64,000 bases of DNA from Pseudomonas quercus (lineage in GTDB: Bacteria; Pseudomonadota; Gammaproteobacteria; Pseudomonadales; Pseudomonadaceae), in NCBI RefSeq assembly GCF_012033695.1, contig NZ_JAAVJI010000003.1, positions 186,001-250,000 on the forward strand, written 5' to 3'. Position numbers and translations under genes: made by a program. The stretch's first letter is position 1. The number at the start of each line of letters is the position of its first letter. Shown here in pieces: positions 30,519-39,713 of the stretch. A model generated the notes under the pieces. That model did no database searches. It saw nothing but the letters and a program-made list of their open reading frames with translations, and was not told the DNA's origin.

Positions 30519-31853
30519 ATGTCCATGACCCCCCGCGAGATCGTCCACGAACTCAACCGCCATATCATTGGCCAGGACGACGCCAAGCGCGCCGTCGCCA
30601 TTGCCTTGCGTAACCGCTGGCGCCGTATGCAGTTGCCGGCCGAGCTGCGTGCAGAAGTGACTCCCAAGAACATTCTGATGATCGGCCCTACTGGCGTGGG
30701 CAAGACCGAAATCGCCCGGCGCCTGGCCAAGCTGGCCAATGCGCCGTTTATCAAGGTAGAAGCTACCAAGTTCACTGAAGTGGGCTATGTGGGCCGCGAT
30801 GTAGAGTCGATCATCCGCGACCTGGCCGATGCCGCCATGAAGCTGCTGCGCGAGCAGGAGGTGATCAAGGTACAGCACCGCGCTGAGGATGCCGCCGAGG
30901 AACGTATCCTGGACGCCTTGTTGCCACCCGCGCGCGTAGGCTTCAATGAAGACCCTTCGCCGAGCGATTCCAACACCCGCCAGCTGTTCCGCAAGCGCCT
31001 GCGTGAAGGCCAGCTGGATGACAAGGAAATCGAGATCGAAGTGGCTGAAGTGATGGGCGTGGACATTTCCGCCCCGCCAGGCATGGAAGAAATGACCAAC
31101 CAGTTGCAGAGCCTGTTTGCCAACATGGGCAAGGGCAAGCGCAAGGCCCGCAAGCTCAAGGTCAAGGAAGCCCTCAAGCTGGTACGTGACGAAGAAGCCG
31201 GGCGCCTGGTGAATGAAGAAGAACTCAAGGCCCAGGCGTTGGAAGCCGTTGAGCAGCATGGCATTGTGTTTATCGACGAAATCGACAAGGTCGCCAAGCG
31301 CGGCAACGTAGGTGGCGCCGACGTCTCCCGCGAAGGCGTTCAACGGGACCTGCTGCCACTCATTGAAGGCTGCACCGTGAACACCAAGTTGGGCATGGTC
31401 AAGACAGACCATATCCTGTTCATTGCCTCGGGTGCTTTCCACTTGAGCAAGCCCAGTGACCTGGTTCCCGAACTGCAAGGCCGGCTGCCCATTCGCGTTG
31501 AACTCAAAGCGCTGACCCCAGGCGACTTCGAGCGGATTCTCAGCGAACCCCATGCTTCCTTGACCGAACAGTACCGGGAATTGCTGAAAACCGAAGGCCT
31601 GGACATCGAATTCCAGGGTGACGGCATCAAGCGCCTGGCCGAAATTGCCTGGCAGGTGAACGAAAAAACGGAAAACATCGGCGCCCGCCGCTTGCATACG
31701 CTGCTGGAGCGGCTGCTCGAAGAAGTGTCCTTCAGTGCAGGCGACCTGGCAGGTTCGCAGAACGGTTCGCCTATCCGTATCGATGCCGAGTATGTGAACA
31801 GCCACTTGGGTGAGCTGGCAGAAAACGAAGACCTGTCACGGTATATTCTGTAA
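30519..31853 (+). CDS. hslU: ATP-dependent protease ATPase subunit HslU (ClpY)
   Basis: AAA+ unfoldase ring that feeds HslV. 444 residues beginning [20 protein letters not shown]; an ATG seven codons upstream (30498) is possible. Walker [15 protein letters not shown] (about 57-70), the GYVGRDVES pore loop, a variable insertion domain (about 110-240), Walker [14 protein letters not shown] and sensor 2 in [10 protein letters not shown]. Full length. Confidence 0.97.
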   Translation: MSMTPREIVHELNRHIIGQDDAKRAVAIALRNRWRRMQLPAELRAEVTPKNILMIGPTGVGKTEIARRLAKLANAPFIKVEATKFTEVGYVGRDVESIIRDLADAAMKLLREQEVIKVQHRAEDAAEERILDALLPPARVGFNEDPSPSDSNTRQLFRKRLREGQLDDKEIEIEVAEVMGVDISAPPGMEEMTNQLQSLFANMGKGKRKARKLKVKEALKLVRDEEAGRLVNEEELKAQALEAVEQHGIVFIDEIDKVAKRGNVGGADVSREGVQRDLLPLIEGCTVNTKLGMVKTDHILFIASGAFHLSKPSDLVPELQGRLPIRVELKALTPGDFERILSEPHASLTEQYRELLKTEGLDIEFQGDGIKRLAEIAWQVNEKTENIGARRLHTLLERLLEEVSFSAGDLAGSQNGSPIRIDAEYVNSHLGELAENEDLSRYIL

Positions 31854-31868
31854 CTCGACAGTTCCAAT

Positions 31869-31890
31869 GGGGCCCTTCGGGGCCCTTTTT
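31869..31890 (+). terminator. Terminator after hslU
   Basis: GGGGCCC, TTC loop, GGGGCCC (paired as GGGCCC around TTCG) followed by TTTTT, 16 bases after the hslU stop. Confidence 0.85.
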
Positions 31891-31914
31891 CATCCGCCTG
31901 CCCAGGCCGTTGCC

Positions 31915-32292
31915 ATGACCAAGCGCCCCACCGCCATCAAGCTTCACAAAGCGTCGAAAGTACTAAGCCTGGCCTATGGCCCGGAAGAAGCCTACACGTT
32001 GCCGGCGGAGTTTCTGCGTGTGCACTCCCCTTCAGCTGAAGTGCAAGGGCACGGCAAACCTGTTTTGCAGTACGGCAAACTCAACGTGGCACTGGTGGGC
32101 GTTGAACCGGCGGGCCAGTACGCCCTTAAACTGGTCTTCGACGATGGCCATGACAGTGGCCTGTACACCTGGGACTACCTTTACGAACTGGCCACTCGAC
32201 ATGACAGCCTGTGGGCCGATTACCTCTCTACCTTGCACGCGGCCGGTAAATCCCGGGACCCGCAGGAGTCCGTCGTAAGGTTTATGCCCTAG
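31915..32292 (+). CDS. DUF971 (GBBH-like N-terminal) domain protein
   Basis: 125-residue cytosolic protein. The frame KLHKASKVLSLAYGPEEAYTL followed by LPAEFLRVHSPSAEVQGHG and 'YALKLVFDDGHDSGLYTWDY' is the DUF971 domain, found alone in bacteria and fused to gamma-butyrobetaine hydroxylases elsewhere. No biochemical role is firmly assigned to the stand-alone form. The ATG at 31915 is just past the hslU terminator. In P. putida-type genomes it sits between hslU and the pha cluster, which is largely missing here. Confidence 0.85.
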   Translation: MTKRPTAIKLHKASKVLSLAYGPEEAYTLPAEFLRVHSPSAEVQGHGKPVLQYGKLNVALVGVEPAGQYALKLVFDDGHDSGLYTWDYLYELATRHDSLWADYLSTLHAAGKSRDPQESVVRFMP

Positions 32293-32317
32293 GGGTCATC
32301 GCCAAGAGGCCGAGGCG

Positions 32318-32353
32318 CCTGGGCCACGCTCTGCTAGCAGAGGCGTGCCCAGG
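32318..32353. terminator. Hairpin between DUF971 gene and phaF
   Basis: CCTGGGC(C)ACGC..TCTGC faces GCAGAGGCGT..GCCCAGG across a TA loop, a long stem with small bulges. It lies between convergent genes and may terminate both, although T-runs are weak. Confidence 0.55.
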
Positions 32354-32361
32354 TTTGCACT

Positions 32362-33021
32362 TCAGGCGTTCGAATCGGCCTTATCAGTGGCTGGCACAGC
32401 ATCGGTCGGCACGGCTTTCACTGCAGGCTTGCGGGAGCGGGTTTTCTTGTCAGCATCGGGTGAGGGAGCGCTGGAGGCCGCAGGCTTGGCCGCAGCCTTG
32501 CCAACCACCTTTTTCAACTCTGGCTTGGGCGCGGCAGGCTTATCGGCTTTCTCAGGCGTACCTGGCAAGGCCTTGGGTGCACGGCCCGCTGGCGCTGCTG
32601 GAGGTGCCTTTGGCGCCTTGGTATCGGCAAGGCGCTTGAGTTCGCCCATGAGTACATCCACCTTTTCATTCAAGGCGGCGACTTCATGCCGGCTAGGTAC
32701 GCCCAACCTTGAAATGGCGCTATCAAGGCGTTTATCGAAGGCCTCTTCAAGCGCCTCCCATTTGCCCAACGCCTTTTCCTTCAGGTCTTCTACCTTTGAG
32801 CGGGTGCTGGCCTTGGCCTTGTCTGCGGGCTTGCTGGCCTGCGTGCGCACCTGCTTCTCTACCTGTTCCCCTTCCTTGAGCAGCTCGTCGAACAGCTTGC
32901 TGCCGTCGGCGCTTGCCCTGGCATAAGCGCCAAGGCCGGCCAGCCAGATCTGCCGGGAAGACTTCTCAATGCCGCCCACACGGGACGCGGCTTCTTTTTC
33001 TGTTTTTTTCTTGCCAGCCAT
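32362..33021 (-). CDS. phaF: PHA granule-associated phasin, PhaF-like
   Basis: 219 residues from the ATG at 33021 (MAGKKKTEKEA). The N-terminal half (about 15-135) is a phasin domain (SSRQIWLAGLGAYARASADG; GKWEALEEAFDKRLDSAISR; LGVPSRHEVAALNEKVDVLM) with a predicted coiled coil. The C-terminal about 80 residues are Lys/Ala/Pro-rich like the histone H1-like tail of PhaF. In PhaF this tail binds DNA and helps share granules between daughter cells. Here the tail is short and its AAKP repeats are few (P. putida PhaF is about 255 residues). No PHA synthase, depolymerase or PhaI gene lies nearby, so whether it still coats PHA granules is open. Confidence 0.85.
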   Translation of the reverse strand: MAGKKKTEKEAASRVGGIEKSSRQIWLAGLGAYARASADGSKLFDELLKEGEQVEKQVRTQASKPADKAKASTRSKVEDLKEKALGKWEALEEAFDKRLDSAISRLGVPSRHEVAALNEKVDVLMGELKRLADTKAPKAPPAAPAGRAPKALPGTPEKADKPAAPKPELKKVVGKAAAKPAASSAPSPDADKKTRSRKPAVKAVPTDAVPATDKADSNA

Positions 33022-33149
33022 TGATGCGTTCCTCATTGATTGCGGGCGGCGTATTCCACCAGCACCAGCAATTTGTCGAGTTTTACGATCAATCGTTCCG
33101 CTTGCGCCCAAAGACGCCTGCGTATTTACAGGCAAGCTGACGCCCCAGG

Positions 33150-33425
33150 TCAGGCGAGTGCCTTGTCCAGTGCGCGATCGACTTCTGACTCGATCATGGG
33201 CCCCATCATCGACAGCATCATGCCCAGCTTGAGCTCAACCACTACGTTGTCCTCGCCCACGGCTACCTGGCCCGTCACGCCACTGCGCGTGAGCTCGACC
33301 ACATCGCCCTTCCATTCGGCATTCATGTCGTACTTGCTGACCAGCTTGTCCACCAACCGCTCAGCCTTCTGCCTGGCGACCTCCTTGCCCAGCTGATGCT
33401 TGCGTTCTACCCGGATAGTGCTCAT
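33150..33425 (-). CDS. Polyhydroxyalkanoic acid system family protein (PF09650-type)
   Basis: 91 residues beginning [20 protein letters not shown]; the ATG at 33425 fits the family better than the upstream one at 33440. Small alpha/beta protein with a conserved basic N terminus and a '[20 protein letters not shown]' core; the C terminus is helical. Relatives lie beside pha genes in Pseudomonas, and the family is named for granule regulation, but the function is not well established. Upstream of phaF on the same strand with a 128-base spacer. Confidence 0.75.
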   Translation of the reverse strand: MSTIRVERKHQLGKEVARQKAERLVDKLVSKYDMNAEWKGDVVELTRSGVTGQVAVGEDNVVVELKLGMMLSMMGPMIESEVDRALDKALA

Positions 33426-33548
33426 GAAGGCCTCGATCATGGAAAGTTGGCCGGTATCTTAACGCGGATCGTCACAAGCCCCATACGCCAAGACAAATGC
33501 CATCGCGGCCTATTAGAATGGCGAGTACTTTTTCCGGTGACAGCGATA

Positions 33549-34319
33549 ATGACCGATCAGCGCAAAGGCAGCGATGCCGAACCCACTACTCACTTCGGCT
33601 ACCAGGACGTTCCTGAAAGCCAGAAGGCGAAAAAGGTCGCAGAGGTATTTCACTCGGTAGCGGCCAAGTACGACGTGATGAACGACCTGCTGTCTGGCGG
33701 CATGCACCGGTTGTGGAAGCGCTTCACCATCGAGCTGTCCGGTGTGCGTATGGGCAACCGTGTACTGGACATCGCCGGGGGCACCGGTGACCTGGCACGC
33801 AAGTTCTCGCAACTGGTAGGCCCCACCGGCGAAGTGGTGCTGGCCGACATCAATGCGTCCATGCTCAAAGTAGGCCGGGACCGCTTGCTGGACCTGGGCG
33901 TGGCGGGCAATGTGCAGTTCGTGCAGGCGGACGCCGAGAAGCTGCCTTTCCCGGATAACCACTTCGACTGCGTCACCATTGCCTTCGGGCTGCGTAACGT
34001 GACCCATAAGGAAGACGCACTGCGCTCCATGCTCCGCGTGCTCAAGCCCGGTGGGCGCCTGTTGGTGCTGGAATTCTCCAAGCCTACCAGCAAGGTTATG
34101 TCCAAGGCCTATGACGCCTATTCATTCGCCTTCATGCCGCTGATGGGCAAACTGATCGCCAACGATTCGGAGAGCTATCGTTACCTGGCCGAGTCCATTC
34201 GCATGCACCCAGACCAGGAAACCCTCAAGGCCATGATGGGTGATGCCGGTTTCGACCGCGTGACCTACCACAACATGACCTCTGGCATCGTGGCCCTGCA
34301 CCGGGGCATCAAGCCCTGA
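33549..34319 (+). CDS. ubiE: Ubiquinone/menaquinone C-methyltransferase UbiE
   Basis: SAM-dependent C-methylation of the quinone ring in ubiquinone synthesis. 256 residues from the ATG at 33549 ([20 protein letters not shown]); the frame is open further upstream but not conserved. Motif [16 protein letters not shown] (about 71-85), the [19 protein letters not shown] segment, and '[20 protein letters not shown]' are diagnostic. First of a tight ubiE-ubiJ-ubiB operon, with the stop overlapping the ubiJ start by one base. Confidence 0.97.
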   Translation: MTDQRKGSDAEPTTHFGYQDVPESQKAKKVAEVFHSVAAKYDVMNDLLSGGMHRLWKRFTIELSGVRMGNRVLDIAGGTGDLARKFSQLVGPTGEVVLADINASMLKVGRDRLLDLGVAGNVQFVQADAEKLPFPDNHFDCVTIAFGLRNVTHKEDALRSMLRVLKPGGRLLVLEFSKPTSKVMSKAYDAYSFAFMPLMGKLIANDSESYRYLAESIRMHPDQETLKAMMGDAGFDRVTYHNMTSGIVALHRGIKP

Positions 34320-34942
34320 TGGTCAAGGACGGCCTGCTGGCCGCTGCCGAGGCAGGCCTCAATGCAACCTTGCGCCTGGACAGCACAGCCCTGCCCCGGC
34401 TTGCACGGCTGGCTGGCCAGGTCATCCTGGTGGACTGCGTGCAGCCCCTGCAGCGCCTGTATGTGATTCCGGGTCCCGAAGGGCTTACGCTCGCGCGCCA
34501 CTGGGAGGCTCCGGCAGACTGCACGTTGCGTGCGCCCCTGGGCACGCTTGTGCAGTTGGCAGTGCGAAAGGACAAGACGCGTGTACTCCACGCGCCTGAC
34601 GTCACCCTGAGCGGCGACAGTGCAGCCCTCATGGAACTGGCGGCGGTGCTGGAAGGCCTGTCGCTGGACTGGGAATACGAAGTCTCACGCTGGCTAGGGC
34701 CGGTTCCCGCCGCACTGTTGGGCAGCCATGTCCGCCTGCATACGCAATGGGCAAAACGCGGCGGTGAGCGAATGCTTGCCACGCTGGCCGATTACTTGAA
34801 CGAAGAAACCCAAACCCTGGTCGGAAAGCGAGAAGCCGACGCACGCCTGCGTGAGCTGGACCAGCTCAAGCTGGATACCGACCGCCTGCAAGCGCGTTTC
34901 GACCGTTTGCTCCGAACCCTTGAAGCCAGCGATAACGCATGA
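34319..34942 (+). CDS. ubiJ: Ubiquinone biosynthesis accessory protein UbiJ
   Basis: 207-residue SCP2-domain protein that binds ubiquinone precursors in the soluble Ubi complex. N-terminal SCP2-like lipid-binding domain (about 10-110) and a C-terminal helical segment with a coiled coil ([20 protein letters not shown]). Assigned chiefly from its place between ubiE and ubiB, with 1-base and 4-base overlaps, plus the SCP2-like pattern and normal length (about 200). Confidence 0.9.
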   Translation: MVKDGLLAAAEAGLNATLRLDSTALPRLARLAGQVILVDCVQPLQRLYVIPGPEGLTLARHWEAPADCTLRAPLGTLVQLAVRKDKTRVLHAPDVTLSGDSAALMELAAVLEGLSLDWEYEVSRWLGPVPAALLGSHVRLHTQWAKRGGERMLATLADYLNEETQTLVGKREADARLRELDQLKLDTDRLQARFDRLLRTLEASDNA

Positions 34943-36549
34943 AGCTGCTCGCCGCCGTACTCCGCCTGTTCCGCATCCTGCGCGTTGCCATTCGTTTCCG
35001 CCTCGATGACCTTATCCTTGAGCTGCCCCTGCCGTGGTGGCTGCGCCTGTTGCGCTTTGGCATGCCGTGGCGGGCTTTCCCTCGCCGCAACCGCCAGCTC
35101 AGCCGAGGCGCTTGCCTGAGGTTGGCGCTCCAGGACCTGGGGCCGATCTTCATCAAGTTCGGGCAGATCCTGTCTACCCGGCGCGACCTGCTGCCTGAAG
35201 ACATTGCCGATGAGCTGATGCGGCTGCAGGACCGCGTGCCGCCATTCGACCCGCAGCAGTCCATGCAACTGATCGAGTCCCAACTAGGGATGAAGATCAC
35301 CAGCGTGTTCAGCCGCTTCGACGTAGAGCCCATGGCATCGGCCTCCGTAGCCCAAGTGCACGCCGCACGGTTGAAAACGGGCGAGGAAGTCGTGGTCAAG
35401 GTGGTTCGCCCTGGCCTGCGCCCTATTATCAGCCAGGACATCGCTTGGCTGTTCATCCTGGCACGGCTGGCAGAGCGCGTGTCTGCTGATGCCAGGCTGC
35501 TGCATCCCATCGATGTGGTGGCCGACTATGAAAAAACCATCTATGACGAGCTCGACCTGCTCCGCGAGGCCGCGAACGCTAGCCAGTTGCGGCGCAACTT
35601 CGAAGACTCCAACCTGCTGTATGTGCCTCAGATCTATTGGGACTGGTGCCGCCCCAAAGTACTGGTAATGGAGCGCATCTACGGGGTTCAGGTCAATGAC
35701 ATGGCCACCCTGGCCGACCAACGCACCGACATGAAACTGCTCGCCGAGCGCGGCGTAGAGATTTTCTTCACCCAGGTATTCCGGGACAGCTTCTTTCACG
35801 CGGACATGCACCCAGGCAACATCTTCGTTAGCACGGTCAGCCCTTGGGACCCGCGCTACATTGCCATCGACTGCGGTATCGTGGGCAGCCTTACGCCTGA
35901 AGACCAGGACTACCTGGCCCGTAACCTGTTCGCATTCTTCAAACGCGACTACCGCCGTGTCGCCCAGCTGCATATCGACTCAGGTTGGGTGCCGGCCGAA
36001 ACCAAGCTTAACGAGTTCGAGGCCGCCATTCGGACCGTGTGCGAGCCTATCTTTGAAAAGCCGCTCAAGGACATTTCCTTTGGCCAGGTGCTGATGCGCC
36101 TGTTCCAGACCGCTCGACGCTTCAACATGGAAGTGCAGCCTCAACTGGTGCTGCTGCAGAAAACCCTGCTGAACATCGAAGGCCTCGGCCGCCAGTTGTA
36201 CCCCGACCTGGACCTATGGGCCACGGCCCAACCCTACCTGGAGCGCTGGATGCGCCAGCGCATGAGCCCGCGTACCTTGTTGGCCAATGCCCAGACCCAA
36301 CTCGAGCAGCTCCCACATATTGTGGGCATGACCCGAGACCTGCTGGAGCGCATGTCCCAGCCACACCGCCACGACCCACCCCCGCCCTGGCGGCGCACCA
36401 GCGAAGAAATGGCGCTGCGTGTGGTGGGCGGTATCCTGGTGGCAGCCGGTGCGGTCATGGCGGTGACCGCCGGCACCATCAGCAGCCTGGAGGGTTGGCC
36501 AGCATGGGTCATGCTGGCATCCGGGGTGTACCTGGTGGCGCGCGGATAG
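34939..36549 (+). CDS. ubiB: Ubiquinone biosynthesis kinase-like protein UbiB
   Basis: Atypical ADCK/UbiB-family kinase-like ATPase needed for ubiquinone assembly at the membrane. 536 residues. The family's KxGQ motif is [19 protein letters not shown] (about 70-88). The Ala-rich nucleotide loop is [13 protein letters not shown], followed by the catalytic Lys in [11 protein letters not shown] and [13 protein letters not shown]. Two C-terminal membrane helices ([20 protein letters not shown] and [15 protein letters not shown]) anchor it. Confidence 0.97.
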   Translation: MKLLAAVLRLFRILRVAIRFRLDDLILELPLPWWLRLLRFGMPWRAFPRRNRQLSRGACLRLALQDLGPIFIKFGQILSTRRDLLPEDIADELMRLQDRVPPFDPQQSMQLIESQLGMKITSVFSRFDVEPMASASVAQVHAARLKTGEEVVVKVVRPGLRPIISQDIAWLFILARLAERVSADARLLHPIDVVADYEKTIYDELDLLREAANASQLRRNFEDSNLLYVPQIYWDWCRPKVLVMERIYGVQVNDMATLADQRTDMKLLAERGVEIFFTQVFRDSFFHADMHPGNIFVSTVSPWDPRYIAIDCGIVGSLTPEDQDYLARNLFAFFKRDYRRVAQLHIDSGWVPAETKLNEFEAAIRTVCEPIFEKPLKDISFGQVLMRLFQTARRFNMEVQPQLVLLQKTLLNIEGLGRQLYPDLDLWATAQPYLERWMRQRMSPRTLLANAQTQLEQLPHIVGMTRDLLERMSQPHRHDPPPPWRRTSEEMALRVVGGILVAAGAVMAVTAGTISSLEGWPAWVMLASGVYLVARG

Positions 36550-36600
36550 CCAGTGGCGGACGAGGCTGGCACACTAGCCGAATATGTGTTGGAGCAGACG

Positions 36601-36999
36601 ATGAAAGACTGGCTGGATGAGATCAACTGGAACAGCGATGGCCTGGTACCGGCCATTGCCCAGGATCATCAAACCGGGCGTATCCTGATGATGGCCTGGA
36701 TGAACCGCGAGGCCCTTGCCCTCACCGCGCAGGAGAACCGCGCCATCTACTGGTCACGTTCCCGCAGCAAACTGTGGCGAAAGGGTGAAGAATCCGGGCA
36801 CGTGCAAAAAGTCCATGAGCTGCGCCTGGACTGCGATGCCGACGTTATCGTGATGGCTGTTGAACAACTGGGCGGTATCGCCTGCCATACGGGGCGTGAA
36901 AGCTGTTTTTATCGAGTTTTTGAAAACGGCGCCTGGAACACGGTCGAACCGGTTCTGAAAGACCCGGCTGCGATTTATCAGGGGCATAGCCATGAATGA
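36601..36999 (+). CDS. hisI: Phosphoribosyl-AMP cyclohydrolase
   Basis: Third step of histidine synthesis, opening the adenine ring of PR-AMP. 132 residues from the ATG at 36601 ([17 protein letters not shown]). Zinc-binding cysteines in [13 protein letters not shown] and [14 protein letters not shown], and the [10 protein letters not shown] and [18 protein letters not shown] signatures are present. Stand-alone (not fused to HisE), and overlaps hisE by 8 bases. Confidence 0.97.
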   Translation: MKDWLDEINWNSDGLVPAIAQDHQTGRILMMAWMNREALALTAQENRAIYWSRSRSKLWRKGEESGHVQKVHELRLDCDADVIVMAVEQLGGIACHTGRESCFYRVFENGAWNTVEPVLKDPAAIYQGHSHE

Positions 37000-37327
37000 C
37001 ACCCTTGCCCGCGTGGCTGAAGTGCTGGAATCTCGCAAAGGCGCCTCGGCAGACAGTTCCTACGTGGCCAGCCTGTACCACAAGGGCCTGAACAAGATTC
37101 TGGAAAAGGTGGGCGAAGAATCGGTCGAAACGATTCTCGCGGCCAAGGATGCAGAACGTAGTGGTGATTGCAGCGATGTCATCTACGAGACCGCTGACCT
37201 GTGGTTCCATAGCCTGGTAATGCTTGCGGCCCTGGGCCAACACCCGCAGGCTGTACTGGACGAACTCGAACGCCGCTTTGGCCTGTCGGGCCATGCGGAG
37301 AAGGCGGCACGCCAGCCGTCAGCCTGA
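36992..37327 (+). CDS. hisE: Phosphoribosyl-ATP pyrophosphatase
   Basis: Second step of histidine synthesis, PR-ATP to PR-AMP. 111 residues of the MazG-like all-helical fold, with the metal-binding [16 protein letters not shown] (about 35-50) and [17 protein letters not shown]. Translationally coupled to hisI and followed by tatA after 26 bases. Its presence shows the organism can make histidine. Confidence 0.96.
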   Translation: MNDTLARVAEVLESRKGASADSSYVASLYHKGLNKILEKVGEESVETILAAKDAERSGDCSDVIYETADLWFHSLVMLAALGQHPQAVLDELERRFGLSGHAEKAARQPSA

Positions 37328-37353
37328 ACCTCAATTCATTTACGGAGCTGTTC

Positions 37354-37623
37354 ATGGGTATCTTCGACTGGAAACACTGGATCGTCATTCTTATCGTGGT
37401 CGTGCTGGTATTCGGCACCAAAAAGCTGAAAAACCTGGGTACGGACGTGGGTGAGTCCATCAAGGGTTTCCGCAAGGCGATGAACGACGAAGAAAAGCCT
37501 GCCGAACCGCAGCAACCGGTTCATCCACAGGCCACTTCGCCTATCCCGCCCGCCCCTACTACCTTTGATGGCCAGCATCAGCGTGTAGACGAACCTGTGC
37601 GCAAAGACGCCAACAGGGACTGA
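37354..37623 (+). CDS. tatA: Twin-arginine translocase subunit TatA
   Basis: Pore-forming subunit of the Tat system. 89 residues: short N terminus, one membrane helix ([20 protein letters not shown], about 6-25), the FGTKKLKN hinge, an amphipathic helix ([17 protein letters not shown]) and a disordered acidic tail. First gene of tatABC. Confidence 0.96.
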   Translation: MGIFDWKHWIVILIVVVLVFGTKKLKNLGTDVGESIKGFRKAMNDEEKPAEPQQPVHPQATSPIPPAPTTFDGQHQRVDEPVRKDANRD

Positions 37624-37627
37624 GCCA

Positions 37628-38053
37628 ATGTTCGGGATCAGTTTTAGCGAGCTGTTACTGGTAGGGCTGGTAGCCCTGCTGGTGCTTGGGCCGGAACGCC
37701 TGCCAGGCGCCGCACGCACAGCGGGCCTGTGGATTGGCCGACTCAAGCGCAGCTTCAATTCCATCAAGACCGAAATCGAACGGGAGTTGGGCGCGGACGA
37801 GATTCGTCGACAGTTGCACAACGAACATATTCTTTCGCTTGAGCAGGACGCTCGTAAACTACTTGACCCCCATTCGGCCAACCAGGCACCACCTTCAATT
37901 CATACGCCCTCTTCAGGCGTACCCACAGCACCGCCTGCCCCTCCAGCGGTGCCCGTATCGGCTACGCAGGCCAGCCCCGAGCCCGACAGTAACAGCGCGC
38001 CTGGGCCCCAACCTGCACACCGTGCGCCCGAGGATTCAAAACCCGCCCCATGA
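37628..38053 (+). CDS. tatB: Twin-arginine translocase subunit TatB
   Basis: 141-residue partner of TatC in signal-peptide recognition. N-terminal helix [20 protein letters not shown] with the conserved Glu8, [12 protein letters not shown] hinge and a longer amphipathic helix ([20 protein letters not shown]). Pro/Ala-rich tail. Overlaps tatC by 4 bases. Confidence 0.96.
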   Translation: MFGISFSELLLVGLVALLVLGPERLPGAARTAGLWIGRLKRSFNSIKTEIERELGADEIRRQLHNEHILSLEQDARKLLDPHSANQAPPSIHTPSSGVPTAPPAPPAVPVSATQASPEPDSNSAPGPQPAHRAPEDSKPAP

Positions 38054-38838
38054 GCCAGATTCCTGAAGACGACCAGCCCATGCCGCTGGTGTCCCACCTT
38101 ACTGAACTGCGTAGCCGCCTCCTGCGCTGTGTTGCTGTGGTATTTCTGGTATTTGCCGGGCTGTTTTCCTTCGCGCAGCAAATCTATACCTTGGTGTCCG
38201 CCCCGCTGAGGGCCTACCTGCCGCCCGGCGCCACCATGATTGCCACCGACGTGGCATCGCCGTTCCTCACGCCTTTCAAGCTGACCATGACAGTGTCGCT
38301 GTTCCTGGCGATCCCGATGATTCTGCACCAGGTGTGGGGGTTTATCGCGCCGGGGTTGTACCGCCACGAAAAGCGCATCGCCATTCCCTTGCTGGTATCA
38401 AGCATTTTTCTGTTCTATGCGGGCATGGCCTTCGCGTATTTCATCGTCTTCCCGTTAATGTTCAAGTTCTTTGCGGCAGCAACCCCTGACGGCGTAGCGA
38501 TGATGACGGACATCACCAGTTACCTCGATTTCGTGATGACCCTGTTTTTCGCATTCGGGGTGGCATTCGAAATTCCCGTTGCTGTCGTACTGCTGGTCTG
38601 GATCGGCGTGGTAGAGGTAAAGGCACTTCGCAAGGCCAGGCCCTACGTCGTCATTGCCTGTTTTGTGGTGGGCATGATCCTTACCCCACCCGATATCTTT
38701 TCCCAGACCTTGCTGGCAGTCCCTATGTGGCTGCTGTTTGAGATAGGTGTGCTGTTTGGCGCGCTTATTCGCAAGCGCAGTGAAGAAGCCGACGCCGCTG
38801 AAAACCACAACGACCAGCCGCCCGCGACTCGCCCATGA
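38050..38838 (+). CDS. tatC: Twin-arginine translocase subunit TatC
   Basis: Six-helix inner-membrane receptor for twin-arginine signal peptides. 262 residues. Conserved N-terminal '[16 protein letters not shown]' and the F-x-x-P loop ([20 protein letters not shown]) with the first periplasmic loop [16 protein letters not shown]. Basic/acidic C-terminal tail. Overlaps both neighbours. Confidence 0.97.
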   Translation: MSQIPEDDQPMPLVSHLTELRSRLLRCVAVVFLVFAGLFSFAQQIYTLVSAPLRAYLPPGATMIATDVASPFLTPFKLTMTVSLFLAIPMILHQVWGFIAPGLYRHEKRIAIPLLVSSIFLFYAGMAFAYFIVFPLMFKFFAAATPDGVAMMTDITSYLDFVMTLFFAFGVAFEIPVAVVLLVWIGVVEVKALRKARPYVVIACFVVGMILTPPDIFSQTLLAVPMWLLFEIGVLFGALIRKRSEEADAAENHNDQPPATRP

Positions 38839-39542
38839 ACTTGCTGCTGCTTGAGCCAGCCGACTTCATCGGCCAGGGCCGCGTACGGTTGGCAGGCCGC
38901 CGCCTCACCCACATGCGCGAAGTACATCGGGCCGCCGTTGGAGACAGCGTGCGAGTGGGCTGCCTTGACGGGCTTATGGGCGATGGCGTGATCCACGCGC
39001 TGGATACCGAGCACGCCGAGCTGAGCGTTGCCTTCGATCGCCCGCCACCTTCCAAGCTGCCCCTGACCCTGATACTGGCCCTGCCTCGCCCTAAAATGTT
39101 GCGCCGGGTATTCCAGACCATTGCGACCCTCGGCGTGCCGCGCCTGATTCTGGTCAACAGTTACCGTGTGGAGAAGAGTTTTTGGCAAACGCCTTTTCTA
39201 CACCCGGACAGCATCCGTGAGAACCTGGTACTGGGTCTGGAGCAGGCCCGGGACACTGTGCTGCCTGAGGTAATCGTTGAAAAGCGATTCAAGCCCTTCG
39301 TGGAGGACCGCTTGGCCACCATGGCTCAAGGTACGCAGGGCCTGATCGCTCACCCTGGCGATTTCCCGCCCTGCCCGCGCGCGCTCCCAGGCTCTGTAAC
39401 CTTGGCTATCGGCCCTGAAGGCGGGTGGATACCTTATGAAGTAGAGCTGCTCCAGGAGGAGGGGCTCCAGCCTGTGCAGATGGGTGAGCGCATATTGCGT
39501 GTGGAAACCGCTGTGACGGCATTGGTATCACGGTTGTTCTAA
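38835..39542 (+). CDS. rsmE: 16S rRNA m3U1498 methyltransferase RsmE
   Basis: SPOUT-family enzyme that methylates U1498 of 16S rRNA. 235 residues. N-terminal PUA-like domain (residues 1-70, [20 protein letters not shown]). C-terminal trefoil knot with the SAM-binding [20 protein letters not shown] and [14 protein letters not shown]. Its ATG overlaps the tatC stop, so it is probably the last gene of the tat transcript. Confidence 0.96.
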   Translation: MNLLLLEPADFIGQGRVRLAGRRLTHMREVHRAAVGDSVRVGCLDGLMGDGVIHALDTEHAELSVAFDRPPPSKLPLTLILALPRPKMLRRVFQTIATLGVPRLILVNSYRVEKSFWQTPFLHPDSIRENLVLGLEQARDTVLPEVIVEKRFKPFVEDRLATMAQGTQGLIAHPGDFPPCPRALPGSVTLAIGPEGGWIPYEVELLQEEGLQPVQMGERILRVETAVTALVSRLF

Positions 39543-39657
39543 TAGGCGTTTTACACGTTTAGCCGGTGGCTTCACTGCTTGTAAGGCCAATCGCGCCTGC
39601 CTGTTGGACCAGGCGAAGCCTGGGAACATGCCCACCTCAAAATGGCGCTCGGCACGC

Positions 39658-39700
39658 AAAAAAAAATCGCGGGCTTCGTAAAAAGCCCGCGATCTTTTTT
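39658..39700. terminator. Bidirectional terminator between rsmE and opgH
   Basis: Run of nine A, ATCGCGGGCTT, short loop, AAGCCCGCGAT, then six T. Perfect 11-bp stem between convergent genes; works in both directions. The rest of 39543-39713 shows nothing. Confidence 0.88.
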
Positions 39701-39713
39701 CAGCCTACTGGGA

